From Acinetobacter geminorum (lineage in GTDB: Bacteria > Pseudomonadota > Gammaproteobacteria > Pseudomonadales > Moraxellaceae): 64,000 nucleotides of DNA. The notes beneath the pieces were generated by a model. The model saw only the letters and a program-made list of their open reading frames with translations, did no database searches and was not told the DNA's origin. The DNA lies in contig NZ_JABELE010000006.1 of assembly GCF_013009345.1 (NCBI RefSeq), positions 62,001 to 126,000 of the forward strand. Direction: 5' to 3'. A program made the position numbers and the translations under genes. Below, piece by piece: positions 18,246 to 26,484 of this stretch. Each line of letters begins with the position of its first letter. Position 1 is the first letter of the stretch.

Positions 18246-18269
18246 CGTTTATCATAATTCCGATAAACG
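18246..18269. promoter_or_regulatory. Interrupted palindrome upstream of the secreted-protein cluster
   Basis: Arms CGTTTATC (18246-18253) and GATAAACG (18262-18269) flank an 8-bp spacer, about 200 bp before the 432-aa gene. The right half is part of the 12-bp element repeated at 16720-16731. The left ten bases (CGTTTATCAT) also occur upstream of bfmR at 59511. It looks like a dimeric regulator site; the regulator is unknown. Confidence 0.45.
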
Positions 18270-18298
18270 CTTCTGATAAAAATTCTATGTATAAAATT

Positions 18299-18316
18299 GG
18301 GCCACCTAAGTGACCC
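18299..18316 (-). terminator. Terminator of dcd
   Basis: In minus-strand RNA, GGGUCAC and GUGGCCC form a 7-bp stem (one U-G pair) around a 4-nt loop, followed by AAUUUUA. It lies 33 bp past the dcd stop codon. Confidence 0.65.
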
Positions 18317-18348
18317 GTTATTTTTAAAATCTTTTCATCGAGGAATCA

Positions 18349-18918
18349 TTAAGTTTTAGGAAGTGTAACACCTGTTTGACCTTGGTATTTACCACCACGG
18401 TCTTTATAAGAGGTTTCACATACTTCATCACTTTCAAAGAATAGCATTTGTGCTACGCCTTCCCCAGCATAAATACGTGCAGGTAAATTTGTCGTATTTG
18501 AAAATTCTAACGTAACGTGACCTTCCCATTCAGGTTCTAATGGAGTCACATTTACAATAATACCGCAACGAGCGTAGGTCGATTTACCTAAGCACACTGT
18601 TAACACATTGCGAGGAATACGGAAATATTCAATTGTACGCGCTAGAGCAAATGAGTTTGGCGGAATAATACAAACATCAGACTCAATATCGATAAAACTT
18701 TTGTCATCAAAATTCTTTGGATCGACAATTGCAGAATGTACGTTTGTAAAAACCTTGAATTCACGGGCACAGCGTACATCATAACCATAGCTAGAGACCC
18801 CGTAGGAAATCAACTTTTCACCATTTTCATCAAAACGGACTTGATTCTCTGCATAAGGTTCAATCATGCCGTGTTTTTCGCTCATTTCGCGAATCCAACG
18901 ATCAGACTTAATGGCCAT
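18349..18918 (-). CDS. dcd: dCTP deaminase
   Basis: Deaminates dCTP to dUTP for thymidylate synthesis. The 189-aa protein starts MAIKSDRWIREMSEKHGMIEP, like Pseudomonas Dcd. It carries SYGYDVRCARE near the N-terminus and the core LGKSTYARCGIIVNVTPLEPEWEGHVTLE (given here in two parts: LGKSTYARCGIIVN, then VTPLEPEWEGHVTLE), including the catalytic Glu region. A five-codon extension to a TTG at 18933 is possible but does not match the family. It is transcribed alone, with a terminator downstream. Confidence 0.95.
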   Translation of the reverse strand: MAIKSDRWIREMSEKHGMIEPYAENQVRFDENGEKLISYGVSSYGYDVRCAREFKVFTNVHSAIVDPKNFDDKSFIDIESDVCIIPPNSFALARTIEYFRIPRNVLTVCLGKSTYARCGIIVNVTPLEPEWEGHVTLEFSNTTNLPARIYAGEGVAQMLFFESDEVCETSYKDRGGKYQGQTGVTLPKT

Positions 18919-19032
18919 GTATTTTCTATCCAAAAGGTAAATTCATTGATTTCGACGTACTTTAACTTAAAAAACCAATTATGAAAACAACACAGAGCTA
19001 CTCAAATAAATAAGAATAGCTCAGCGGTACAT

Positions 19033-19626
19033 TTAAAGGTTCAGTAAAGCAGAATAACTAATTGGAATTGAAAAGCTGACTAAAACAAGTGAAGCCGTTT
19101 TTTGCAAATTAGTTTGATTTAACCAACCCACTTTCTTAGAAGCTAAAACCGATCCCAAGAAAATCCAGAACAACGCAATTGGTGTAATAAGCGCTAAATA
19201 AGCCATCATGTGAATTAAATAAATATGAAAATTACTCCATGCAGCTACTGGGAAAATTGCTGAGGCAAATAATAATGCTTTTGGGTTTAATAGAGTGGCG
19301 CAGAATAACTCACGAGCACGAATCGTTGGCTGATTTAATTCAATTTCTTGATTTGCCGTATGCCATAACTTGATGGCTAAGAAAATAATATAACAAGCGC
19401 TCAATAGCTTTAGAATAGGCGGCAGCATTGGTAGTGTGCTAGACACTTTTCCAATCAGCATTCCCCATGCAGAAATAGAGATTACATAACCCAAAACTTC
19501 TGCTGGAATAAGTTTTACTGACTTCCTTAAACCCACTTGTACTCCTGAAGAAGCGAGCAGAGTATTGGTTGGACCAGGCGTAAGTAAAATTGTGGCTACT
19601 AAGCCAATAAAAAGCCATGAAATCAT
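19033..19626 (-). CDS. LysE/RhtB-family amino-acid exporter
   Basis: A 197-aa inner-membrane protein with about six hydrophobic segments and the N-terminal family signature LLTPGPTNTLLASSGVQVG. Members export amino acids or related metabolites; the substrate cannot be read from sequence. GAGGT lies 7 nt before the ATG. It is monocistronic, with a long AT-rich gap upstream. A second family member sits at 26543-27166. Confidence 0.85.
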   Translation of the reverse strand: MISWLFIGLVATILLTPGPTNTLLASSGVQVGLRKSVKLIPAEVLGYVISISAWGMLIGKVSSTLPMLPPILKLLSACYIIFLAIKLWHTANQEIELNQPTIRARELFCATLLNPKALLFASAIFPVAAWSNFHIYLIHMMAYLALITPIALFWIFLGSVLASKKVGWLNQTNLQKTASLVLVSFSIPISYSALLNL

Positions 19627-19989
19627 TGAATGACCTCACAATATAGTCATCTCAGATTAATAGATATCCTGTCACAAGGCAAAAGGTAATTGTAAGACAA
19701 AGTATTTCAAATTATTTTCAAAATAAAAATAAAGTATATAAAAACAAATATTTATAAAATTGTCACATAAAGTCGAGAAGAAAACTTTACGGTCAGTTGT
19801 TATACTTTCCAAATAGATTCTGAGTTAAGTAACATAACTATTTTTATTTTAAGTCTATTTTTCCATCAAAAGTCTTTATAATAAAAAATATATAGCAATG
19901 GTAAGTTTAAATTTTAAGCTTTTAATAAGTTTCAATTCATATATTGTTTCTGATTTTTTTATATAGAGCATCGCGCTTTACTACCCTTA
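19627..19989. other. AT-rich intergenic region with a possible promoter
   Basis: A gap of 363 bp between the divergent exporter gene and the DUF2062 gene. I see no ORF or RNA gene. A TG-T-TATACT sequence at 19798-19806 could be an extended -10 element for the plus strand, but no good -35 partner is visible. Confidence 0.4.
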
Positions 19990-20556
19990 ATGATTATGGC
20001 AAAGCATTTTTTTCAATCTTGGCTTCCCTCCCCCGAGAAAGTTTCAAATATGAAATTTCTAAGGATTTTTGGTAAAAAGACCCTTAATCCTGTGCTTTGG
20101 TATGTCAATCGAAAATCAATTACCCGAGCTGTTTTTGTCGGAACTTTTTTTGGTTTACTGCCTATTCCTTTTCACAGCGTATTTATTGTGATGGCTGTAT
20201 TACTATTCGAAGTAAATTTACCAATTAGCTTGATGCTCGCTTGGTTAAGTAACCCGCTTACATTAGTTCCTATTCTATATATTGGTTTTTGGTTCGGTGC
20301 ACACATTTTTCATGTACATATGATTAATAAAGAAATGTTGCTGGGTGTATTGCATCAGATTTCTCGTTGGATTACTCATTTCGGCCATGGCCACATTGAT
20401 TTTAGTCTTGCGAAAATCTTGATGACAGGTCTAGTCGTAGAAGCTTTTGTATTTGCCGTTATTTTATATATATGCACAGAAATTTTCTGGCGCTGGATGG
20501 TCGTTAAAAACTGGAAAAGTAGACATCGTCAAAAGAAGCAAGAAGAGGGTTTATAA
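19990..20556 (+). CDS. DUF2062 domain-containing membrane protein
   Basis: A 188-aa protein whose central part (RAVFVGTFFGLLPIPFHS, then LAWLSNPLTLVPILYIGFW) is typical of DUF2062. It has about three transmembrane segments and a basic C-terminal tail. The function of the family is unknown; some members occur with lipid or glycosyl-transfer enzymes, but no such neighbour is here. The last codons and the stop lie within an inverted repeat (20538-20574). Starts at 19990 (ATG) or 19996 (MAKHFF) are both possible. Confidence 0.8.
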   Translation: MIMAKHFFQSWLPSPEKVSNMKFLRIFGKKTLNPVLWYVNRKSITRAVFVGTFFGLLPIPFHSVFIVMAVLLFEVNLPISLMLAWLSNPLTLVPILYIGFWFGAHIFHVHMINKEMLLGVLHQISRWITHFGHGHIDFSLAKILMTGLVVEAFVFAVILYICTEIFWRWMVVKNWKSRHRQKKQEEGL

Positions 20557-20574
20557 AAGCTCCACTCTTCTTGC
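20538..20574 (+). terminator. Hairpin overlapping the DUF2062 stop codon
   Basis: Arms GCAAGAAGAG (20538-20547) and CTCTTCTTGC (20565-20574) pair perfectly with a 17-nt loop that contains the stop codon. There is no strong U-run, so termination efficiency is doubtful. The opposite gene ends just beyond it. Confidence 0.45.
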
Positions 20575-20588
20575 ATAAGTTTAAATCA

Positions 20589-21461
20589 TTATTTTGGCAG
20601 TTTTGATTTCATATATTCTTCGGCCACATTAAGCACATATTCTTGACAAGCCTCTCCTGTACCAGGGTCATAAGCTCCGTTATTGGTAATATTATTAGAT
20701 AAGATTCGAATGCCTAAGAAAGGAACGTTAAATTGACTTGCGATTTGTGCAACAGATGCTGCTTCCATTTCTTCAACAGAAGTACCATAACGTTGATGGA
20801 AAAATTGAATACGATCTAGCTCATTATTCCAGACATCTGCTGAACCAATCGTTCCTTCAACCACCTCACCTTTATCATAACGGACTTTATGTGCCGCCAT
20901 TAACAACTCTTGGTCACCTTCAAATTTACGAATTGCAATCGGTTCTGGGTCAGATTCATCTGTTGGCAACACATCAAAAGCCTCAACCCATGTGAGTGAG
21001 TTTGAACCACCGCCTAAAGGCTGTTTAGGAGTTCTAAATGCACCAATATTGGTTGTATATTTTCCTAAAACAATATCGTAAACGTGCAAATCAGGATCAT
21101 GTCCACCTGAGGTGCCCTGATTAATGATCGCAATCGGTTTATAACGTTCAATCGCTAGAGCAGTTGCTGCGGCAGAGTTACTCATACCCATGCGGGTTTT
21201 AGAAATAATCATTGGATAACCGTTATAGGTACCCTTCCAGAATTTCCACCCACCAATTTCTTCAATAGTCTTATTCTCTAATTTTGAAGCCATTTTTTCC
21301 GATTCTACTGGCAAAGCACCCTGAATAATGATCGGCTGTAACTTCTGTTTTTGTTCCTGAACTGTTGGTGTTTGAGAAACAGATGAGTTGTCATCATTAC
21401 ATCCAACTAAAAATAAAGCGCTACACAAACTGATAACGCCAAAAGTAGATTTGAATCGCAT
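20589..21461 (-). CDS. Lipoprotein with nucleoside phosphorylase/MTA-SAH nucleosidase-like domain
   Basis: A 290-aa protein with lipobox LFLVGC (Cys21), so it is probably attached to an envelope membrane facing the periplasm. From residue 43 it follows the PNP/UDP superfamily: IIIQGALPVESEK (Glu53 in the place of E. coli MTAN Glu12), NQGTSGG, and SVEEMEAASVA (Glu233 matching Glu174). The segment RILSNNIT has Asn256 where active MTANs have the catalytic Asp197. The active enzymes are cytosolic, so both the location and the missing Asp argue for altered chemistry or ligand binding only. Confidence 0.75.
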   Translation of the reverse strand: MRFKSTFGVISLCSALFLVGCNDDNSSVSQTPTVQEQKQKLQPIIIQGALPVESEKMASKLENKTIEEIGGWKFWKGTYNGYPMIISKTRMGMSNSAAATALAIERYKPIAIINQGTSGGHDPDLHVYDIVLGKYTTNIGAFRTPKQPLGGGSNSLTWVEAFDVLPTDESDPEPIAIRKFEGDQELLMAAHKVRYDKGEVVEGTIGSADVWNNELDRIQFFHQRYGTSVEEMEAASVAQIASQFNVPFLGIRILSNNITNNGAYDPGTGEACQEYVLNVAEEYMKSKLPK

Positions 21462-21573
21462 TTTTTAACCTTTCTTTTTAAAAAGTGTAAAGTAGCAATC
21501 TACATGCCAATTTCAAGTTCAGCTTTGTTATTTGGATTCAATAATTTAAATTTTTATTTTAACCAGACAATAA

Positions 21574-21598
21574 AAAACCCGACTTAAAGCCGGGTTTT
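21574..21598 (-). terminator. Terminator of apbC
   Basis: An 8-bp stem AAAACCCG/CGGGTTTT (extendable by a G-C pair) followed by a U-run in the minus-strand RNA. It lies 6 bp past the apbC stop codon. Confidence 0.85.
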
Positions 21599-21604
21599 AA
21601 TCAA

Positions 21605-22795
21605 TTAGAAAATACGCTTATCATCACGTGTGCGCTGAGGGATTTTTTCAATCTGCTGCCAGACTGATTTAGCAATCTCAATATAACTATCAGCCGCATC
21701 ATCCATTGCCACAACACTCGGTTTACCCTGATCAGCATGTTCACGTATTTGAGCATTTAGAGGCAAACGACCTAACAATGGAATATGGTATTGCTCGGAA
21801 AGCTTATCACCACCACCAATACCAAAAATTTGCTCTTCATGACCACAGTTTGAACAAATATGAGTCGACATGTTTTCGACGACACCTAATACTGGAATAC
21901 CAACTTTATTAAATAACTCAATTCCTTTGGTGGCATCAAGCAAGGCAACATTTTGTGGAGTAGTCACAATGATTGAGCCTGTAACAGGAATACGCTGTGC
22001 AAGCGTAAGCTGAATATCACCAGTACCTGGTGGCATATCAATCATGAGTACATCTAAATCAGGCCAAAGTGTTTGATTAAACAATTGCATTAGAGCACCC
22101 GTTGCCTTTGGTCCACGCCATGCAACAGGTGTGTTGTTATCACCGGTTAAATGTCCAATAGAAAGCACAGCCATACCATAAGCATCTAAAGGTACAAAAT
22201 TTTCACTTTCAATAAGTGGAGTTTTGCCCGCATTACCTAGCATTGTCGGAATACTTGGTCCATAGATGTCAGCATCTAACACCCCAACCTTAAGTCCCAT
22301 TTTTTGTAAGGCAAGCGCTAAATTGACCGTAGTTGTCGATTTACCTACGCCTCCCTTTCCAGATGAAACTAAAATAACATTCTTAATGCGAGGGTGAAGC
22401 GGAACATCTCTTTGTTGCGGAGCTGCTTTTTGAATTGGTGGATTATTTGGATCGGGTTCTGATTTAGGTGAAGCATCAAATACAGGAGGTAAATTCGAAC
22501 TTACTTGTGCAGGGCGCTTTTGTTGAACCACGTGTAAATTAAGTTCTTCAATACCGCACTTTTCTAATGCACTAGCTAAATCATCATGAATTTGCTGCAA
22601 ATGCTCTTTTTCGTCTGGGAAAGTATTAATGGTGAGTTGTAAAACTCGTCCCTGAACTTGGAGCTGACTTATACGCTCTTTTAATGCATCTTTTGAATGT
22701 GGTAGTAAGTAATTTTGGAGTACGGTTTGGATTTCATCTTCTTTCACTTCTTGTGCCGGTGAAAAAACAGACTTTAATGAAGAAAGCCAAGACAT
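21605..22795 (-). CDS. apbC: Iron-sulfur cluster carrier protein ApbC (Mrp/NBP35 ATPase)
   Basis: A P-loop ATPase that binds and transfers Fe-S clusters. The 396-aa protein has an N-terminal MIP18-like region (about 20-95), a Pro/Gln-rich linker, and the deviant Walker A SSGKGGVGKST at about 144-154. It also has MIDMPPGTGDIQLT and the CxxC cluster-binding pair in THICSNCGHE. GGAGT lies 8 nt before the ATG. Clients could include the Fe-S-rich complex I encoded 17 kb away, but that is inference. Confidence 0.93.
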   Translation of the reverse strand: MSWLSSLKSVFSPAQEVKEDEIQTVLQNYLLPHSKDALKERISQLQVQGRVLQLTINTFPDEKEHLQQIHDDLASALEKCGIEELNLHVVQQKRPAQVSSNLPPVFDASPKSEPDPNNPPIQKAAPQQRDVPLHPRIKNVILVSSGKGGVGKSTTTVNLALALQKMGLKVGVLDADIYGPSIPTMLGNAGKTPLIESENFVPLDAYGMAVLSIGHLTGDNNTPVAWRGPKATGALMQLFNQTLWPDLDVLMIDMPPGTGDIQLTLAQRIPVTGSIIVTTPQNVALLDATKGIELFNKVGIPVLGVVENMSTHICSNCGHEEQIFGIGGGDKLSEQYHIPLLGRLPLNAQIREHADQGKPSVVAMDDAADSYIEIAKSVWQQIEKIPQRTRDDKRIF

Positions 22796-22940
22796 ATTGT
22801 TTACTCCAAAAACAGATCATTACAGCTTAATGGAGATAGTGTAACAGTATTGCTCCGCACTCGCTCACCTTAGGATGAATAATTACTCACTTCATATCTC
22901 ATCTTTTAGGTAAGGAGTACGGATTTTAGTTTAAATCAGC

Positions 22941-23441
22941 TTATTCAGCAGAATCATGATTCTTTAATTTATTTAATTTATCAGTTGCAGTTTTCTTTAG
23001 CTCATCAAACTTTGCTGTTGCTTGAGTTTTCAACTCATCAAATTTTATAGCAGCCTCTTCCTTTAATTCTGCAGCTTTGGCTTTAGCATCATCAAGTTTA
23101 TGTGCCGCTTCAGTACGCAAGTGATCAAATTTATCTTGCAGACTATGCTGAGCATCCTCAAGTTTGCCTTTTAAATCACTGGCTTTATCTTCAACAGCGT
23201 CTTTGCCAGCAGCTTCTTTCTCTTTTACATTTTCCTTTAAATCATCCAAAGCTTTTTCGCCTTGTACTTTTGCATCGGCCGCTTTTGCCTTTAATTGGTC
23301 TACTTTATCTTCAATTGCTTCTTTACCCGCAGCTTGCTTCTCTTTTACATTTTCCTTTAAATCATCCAAAGCTTTTTCGCTTTGTACTTTTACATCTGCC
23401 GCTTTTGCCTTTAAATCATCTAATTTATTTTCAGTAGTCAT
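22941..23441 (-). CDS. Lys/Ala/Glu-rich coiled-coil repeat protein (LEA/apolipoprotein-like)
   Basis: A 166-aa highly charged protein without a signal peptide. It begins with two 40-residue repeats (LKAKAADVKVQSEKALDDLK and LKAKAADAKVQGEKALDDLK lead them), encoded by a 120-bp near-perfect tandem duplication. Shorter FDELKTQATAK-type heptad/hendecad units follow. The composition is like late-embryogenesis-abundant or apolipoprotein A-type amphipathic helices. ATG 23441 is preferred because AGGA lies 8 nt upstream; a start five codons earlier overlaps that site. The role is unknown; a desiccation or stress role would be inference from composition. Confidence 0.7.
   Translation of the reverse strand: MTTENKLDDLKAKAADVKVQSEKALDDLKENVKEKQAAGKEAIEDKVDQLKAKAADAKVQGEKALDDLKENVKEKEAAGKDAVEDKASDLKGKLEDAQHSLQDKFDHLRTEAAHKLDDAKAKAAELKEEAAIKFDELKTQATAKFDELKKTATDKLNKLKNHDSAE
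23219..23400. repeat. 120-bp period tandem repeat inside the coiled-coil gene
   Basis: About 40 bases starting near 23221 are identical to those starting near 23341, and the flanking sequence is similar, giving a repeat period of exactly 120 bp (40 codons). Copy number could vary between strains by slippage. Confidence 0.7.
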
Positions 23442-23715
23442 AGTTGTTATCCTCATAGTTAATTAAAAAATTACCTGAATAAGTTATTAGTTATACATCG
23501 TTATGGCTTATTTTCTGACCGTAACTGCAATTTGAAACAAAGACAATACAGGAAGATTCAAATATTTTTCGATATGTTTATCTGTTCTAAAGGAAACCAC
23601 CTCTAGCCAAAATCCATTTTAATAGAAATCGCTTATGCCAAGCAGAAGATTATTAATCTTTGCTTATCTCCCTGCATCAGTTAAAATCTTCCACCTTATA
23701 AATACGAATGAGAGA

Positions 23716-25791
23716 ATGAAATCCGTGCGTAAAATTTTAGTCACTAATGCCCTCCCTTATGCTAATGGTCCAATTCATATGGGTCATTTACTCGGTTACA
23801 TCCAGGCAGATATCTGGGTTCGTGCCATGCGAGCAATGGGTCATGATGTGACTTATGTATGTGCGGATGATGCTCACGGTACAGCAATTATGCTACGTGC
23901 CGAAGCAAATGGTATTAGCCCAGAAGAGCAAATTGCGAATGTTCAAAAAGAACACATCCGTGATTTTGACGGTTTTGGCGTACATTTCGATCATTACGAT
24001 TCAACGCATAGCGATGCAAACAAAGCACGTTCAACAGATATTTATATTAAAAACCGTGAAGCTGGAAATATTGCAGTTCGTCCTGTAACTCAATTATTTG
24101 ACCCAGAAAAAGGGATGTTCTTGTCTGACCGTTTCATTAAAGGTACATGCCCAAAATGTAAATCAGAAGATCAATACGGCGACTCATGTGAAGTGTGTGG
24201 TACAACTTATAATGCAACCGAGTTACTTAATCCACGTTCAACTTTAAGTGGTGCAACACCAGTTGAAAAATCATCAGATCACTATTTCTTCAAGCTTCCA
24301 AACTTCTCTGAATATTTACAAAAATGGACGCGCGATGAAGGTCGTTTACCTCTTTCGATTGCCAACAAGTTAGACGAATGGTTTGAAGCTGGTTTAGCAG
24401 ATTGGGATATTTCTCGCGACGCGCCATACTTTGGTTTCGAAATTCCCGATGCTCCAAATAAATACTTCTATGTTTGGGTAGATGCCCCAATCGGTTATAT
24501 GTCTAGTTTTGAAAACTATATCAAAGCTAAACGTCCAGATTTAAACTTTGATGATTTCTGGAAAAAAGATAGCCAAAATGATGTTTATCATTTTATTGGT
24601 AAAGATATTGTTTACTTCCATGCTTTATTCTGGCCAGCAATGCTTGAAGGTGCAAACTATCGCACCCCAACAGGCTTGTTTGTAAACGGTTTCTTGACTG
24701 TAAATGGGCAAAAAATGTCTAAGTCTCGTGGTACTTTCATTAAAGCCGAGACTTACTTACAACATCTAAACCCAGAATATCTACGTTACTACTTTGCATC
24801 TAAACTTTCAGATAAAGTTGAAGACTCTGACTTGAACCTTGATGACTTTGTTCAAAAAGTAAATTCAGACTTAGTTGGTAAAGTCGTTAATATTGCTAGC
24901 CGTTGTGCGAAATTCATTAACAGCAGCTTTAACAATACTTTATCTGCTCAATGTGCAGAATCTGAGCTGGTACAAAGTTTTATTGATGCAGGTGATTCAA
25001 TCGCTGCTGCATATGAAGCACGTGAATTCTCTACAGCTATTCGTGAAATCATGGCGCTAGCTGATCGTGCAAACCAATATATTGACGAGAAAAAACCTTG
25101 GGCTCTTGCTAAACAAGAAGGTCAAGAGCAACAAGTTCTTGATGTATGTTCTGTGGGTATCAACTTATTCCGTCAACTAGCGGTGTACTTGGCTCCAGTT
25201 TTACCAACTTTAGCTCAGCAAGTTCAAGATTTCTTAAAACTTGAAAGCTTCGATTTCGAGTCACGCAAACAAATTCTTGTAAGCCATGAGATTGCGCAGT
25301 TCCAACCGCTTATGCAGCGTGTTGATCCAAAAGCTGTTGCAGCTATGGTTGATGCTTCTAAAGAGTCTTTAGGTGCTCCTGCTCCAGAAGCAACAAAAGC
25401 GGCAGCAAAAAAAGAGAAATCTGCCGAGAAAAAAGCAGCGCCTACTCCAGCAGTTGGTGAAGCTGAAATTATCGGTATTGAAGATTTCTTAAAGGTTGAT
25501 TTACGTGTTGCTCAAGTACTTGAAGCAGGCACTGTTGAAGGTTCAGATAAGTTGCTTCAACTGACGTTAGACGTTGGTGAAGCTGAACCACGTAATGTAT
25601 TTAGTGGCATTCGTAGCCAATACGCGCCAGAGGACCTAAAAGGTAAATTGGTTGTTATGGTGGCGAACCTTGCACCACGTAAAATGCGTTTTGGTATTTC
25701 AAACGGAATGGTACTTGCTGCTGGAAATGGTGAAGGTATTTTCATTATTTCTCCAGATAGCGGTGCAAAACCAGGCGATAAGGTTTCTTAA
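23716..25791 (+). CDS. metG: Methionyl-tRNA synthetase
   Basis: Charges tRNA-Met. The 691-aa enzyme has a class I HIGH-like motif (PYANGPIHMGH), a zinc-knuckle region (CPKCKSEDQYGDSCEVCG), the KMSKS motif in NGQKMSKSRGTF, and a C-terminal EMAP/tRNA-binding domain (DLRVAQVLEAGTVEGSDKLL) after an Ala/Lys-rich linker. The frame is open back to 23635, but ATG 23716 (MKSVRKILVTNALPY) gives the usual N-terminus. A very long perfect hairpin terminator begins at the stop codon. Confidence 0.96.
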   Translation: MKSVRKILVTNALPYANGPIHMGHLLGYIQADIWVRAMRAMGHDVTYVCADDAHGTAIMLRAEANGISPEEQIANVQKEHIRDFDGFGVHFDHYDSTHSDANKARSTDIYIKNREAGNIAVRPVTQLFDPEKGMFLSDRFIKGTCPKCKSEDQYGDSCEVCGTTYNATELLNPRSTLSGATPVEKSSDHYFFKLPNFSEYLQKWTRDEGRLPLSIANKLDEWFEAGLADWDISRDAPYFGFEIPDAPNKYFYVWVDAPIGYMSSFENYIKAKRPDLNFDDFWKKDSQNDVYHFIGKDIVYFHALFWPAMLEGANYRTPTGLFVNGFLTVNGQKMSKSRGTFIKAETYLQHLNPEYLRYYFASKLSDKVEDSDLNLDDFVQKVNSDLVGKVVNIASRCAKFINSSFNNTLSAQCAESELVQSFIDAGDSIAAAYEAREFSTAIREIMALADRANQYIDEKKPWALAKQEGQEQQVLDVCSVGINLFRQLAVYLAPVLPTLAQQVQDFLKLESFDFESRKQILVSHEIAQFQPLMQRVDPKAVAAMVDASKESLGAPAPEATKAAAKKEKSAEKKAAPTPAVGEAEIIGIEDFLKVDLRVAQVLEAGTVEGSDKLLQLTLDVGEAEPRNVFSGIRSQYAPEDLKGKLVVMVANLAPRKMRFGISNGMVLAAGNGEGIFIISPDSGAKPGDKVS

Positions 25792-25845
25792 TTTGTAGTT
25801 AAAAAAAAGCTCCCTAAATTGGGAGCTTTTTTTTAACTACAAATT
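25790..25845. terminator. Exceptionally long bidirectional terminator after metG
   Basis: Arms 25790-25814 and 25821-25845 are perfectly complementary over 25 bp with a 6-nt loop. They contain a GCTCCC/GGGAGC core and A8/T8 runs. The left arm starts within the metG stop codon. It also faces the end of the EF-hand gene. Confidence 0.9.
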
Positions 25846-25874
25846 TTAAAGTAATATAGATACGAAAATTTAAA

Positions 25875-26210
25875 TTAGGACCACGGCCACCCTTCGCAAG
25901 GGTTATTAAATAAAACGTGTATATTTCCCAACTCTTCATTTGTTAAATAGCCATTCTTATTTTCATCTAAATAATGAAATAGCTCTGTCTGCTTGTTTTC
26001 ACCTTGAAAACGCTTATCACTCGGCCAGTTATAAGGATAAAAGTCTTCAACCCGTTGAAATTCTTTTTGGCTATACATGCCATCATGATTTAAATCATAT
26101 TTTTCCTGAAAAAGCTCCCAATCTAAAGAAGCAGGCTCACATGCACTTACCATATTCAAAACACAGTAAGTTGCACATCCAGCAAGTAACCTAATAGTTA
26201 GATTGCTCAT
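25875..26210 (-). CDS. Small EF-hand lipoprotein
   Basis: A 111-aa protein with an N-terminal hydrophobic segment and a lipobox-like VSAC, then two EF-hand-type calcium loops: DLNHDGMYSQKEF and DENKNGYLTNEEL. Both keep Asp at position 1 and Glu near position 12. It is probably a membrane-anchored periplasmic calcium-binding protein. It overlaps the end of the 62-aa lipoprotein gene by 20 bp, suggesting translational coupling. The function beyond calcium binding is unknown. Confidence 0.7.
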   Translation of the reverse strand: MSNLTIRLLAGCATYCVLNMVSACEPASLDWELFQEKYDLNHDGMYSQKEFQRVEDFYPYNWPSDKRFQGENKQTELFHYLDENKNGYLTNEELGNIHVLFNNPCEGWPWS

Positions 26211-26379
26211 GATTATTCACTTGTATATCGGAAATTTTATAATCCTTTTCATGAACCGGAGTACCCACAATACTCATGGTCCGCTCATTTGCTGATTGTT
26301 GTTTACTCGTCGTTCTCATCTCACATCCTGTAGTTAAGATGAGAAAAACTACAGAAATGCTCACCATTAGTTTTTTCAT
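26191..26379 (-). CDS. Small lipoprotein, 62 aa
   Basis: A short protein with a textbook lipoprotein signal (MKKLMVSISVVFLILTTGC) and a polar mature part of about 43 residues without recognisable domains. AGGAG lies 7 nt before the ATG. Its 3' end overlaps the EF-hand lipoprotein gene, so the two form a small operon. The combination of signal peptide and good ribosome-binding site supports a real gene. Confidence 0.65.
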   Translation of the reverse strand: MKKLMVSISVVFLILTTGCEMRTTSKQQSANERTMSIVGTPVHEKDYKISDIQVNNHEQSNY

Positions 26380-26484
26380 AACGTGCTCCTCATTTCTTTT
26401 TGTTTTATTTATTAAGTTACCACTTTTAAAGTATTTAAGTGCTAAAAAAGATATTTCAATTTGTATGTATTTTACGCAAAAAAT

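Larger units (their letters stand above)
18048..18348. other. Promoter region between the secreted-protein cluster and dcd
   Basis: An AT-rich gap of about 300 bp. It holds an interrupted palindrome (18246-18269) and the dcd terminator (18299-18316). An open frame of 76 codons on the plus strand overlaps the divergent start region and has no gene-like features. Confidence 0.6.

Noticed and set aside
18046..18276. 76-codon plus-strand ORF divergent from the secreted cluster
   Set aside because: It overlaps the start and ribosome-binding site of the cluster's first gene, has no ribosome-binding site of its own and no recognisable features.
23219..23400. CRISPR-like array
   Set aside because: Two 120-bp in-frame coding repeats only; no short palindromic repeats, spacers or cas genes.
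23102..23466. Plus-strand ORFs opposite the coiled-coil repeat gene
   Set aside because: Repeats in the opposite strand keep other frames open; the minus-strand frame has the ribosome-binding site and protein-like composition.
25801..25834. A8/T8 runs as a homopolymeric phase-variation tract
   Set aside because: They are the arms of the metG terminator and lie outside coding sequence.
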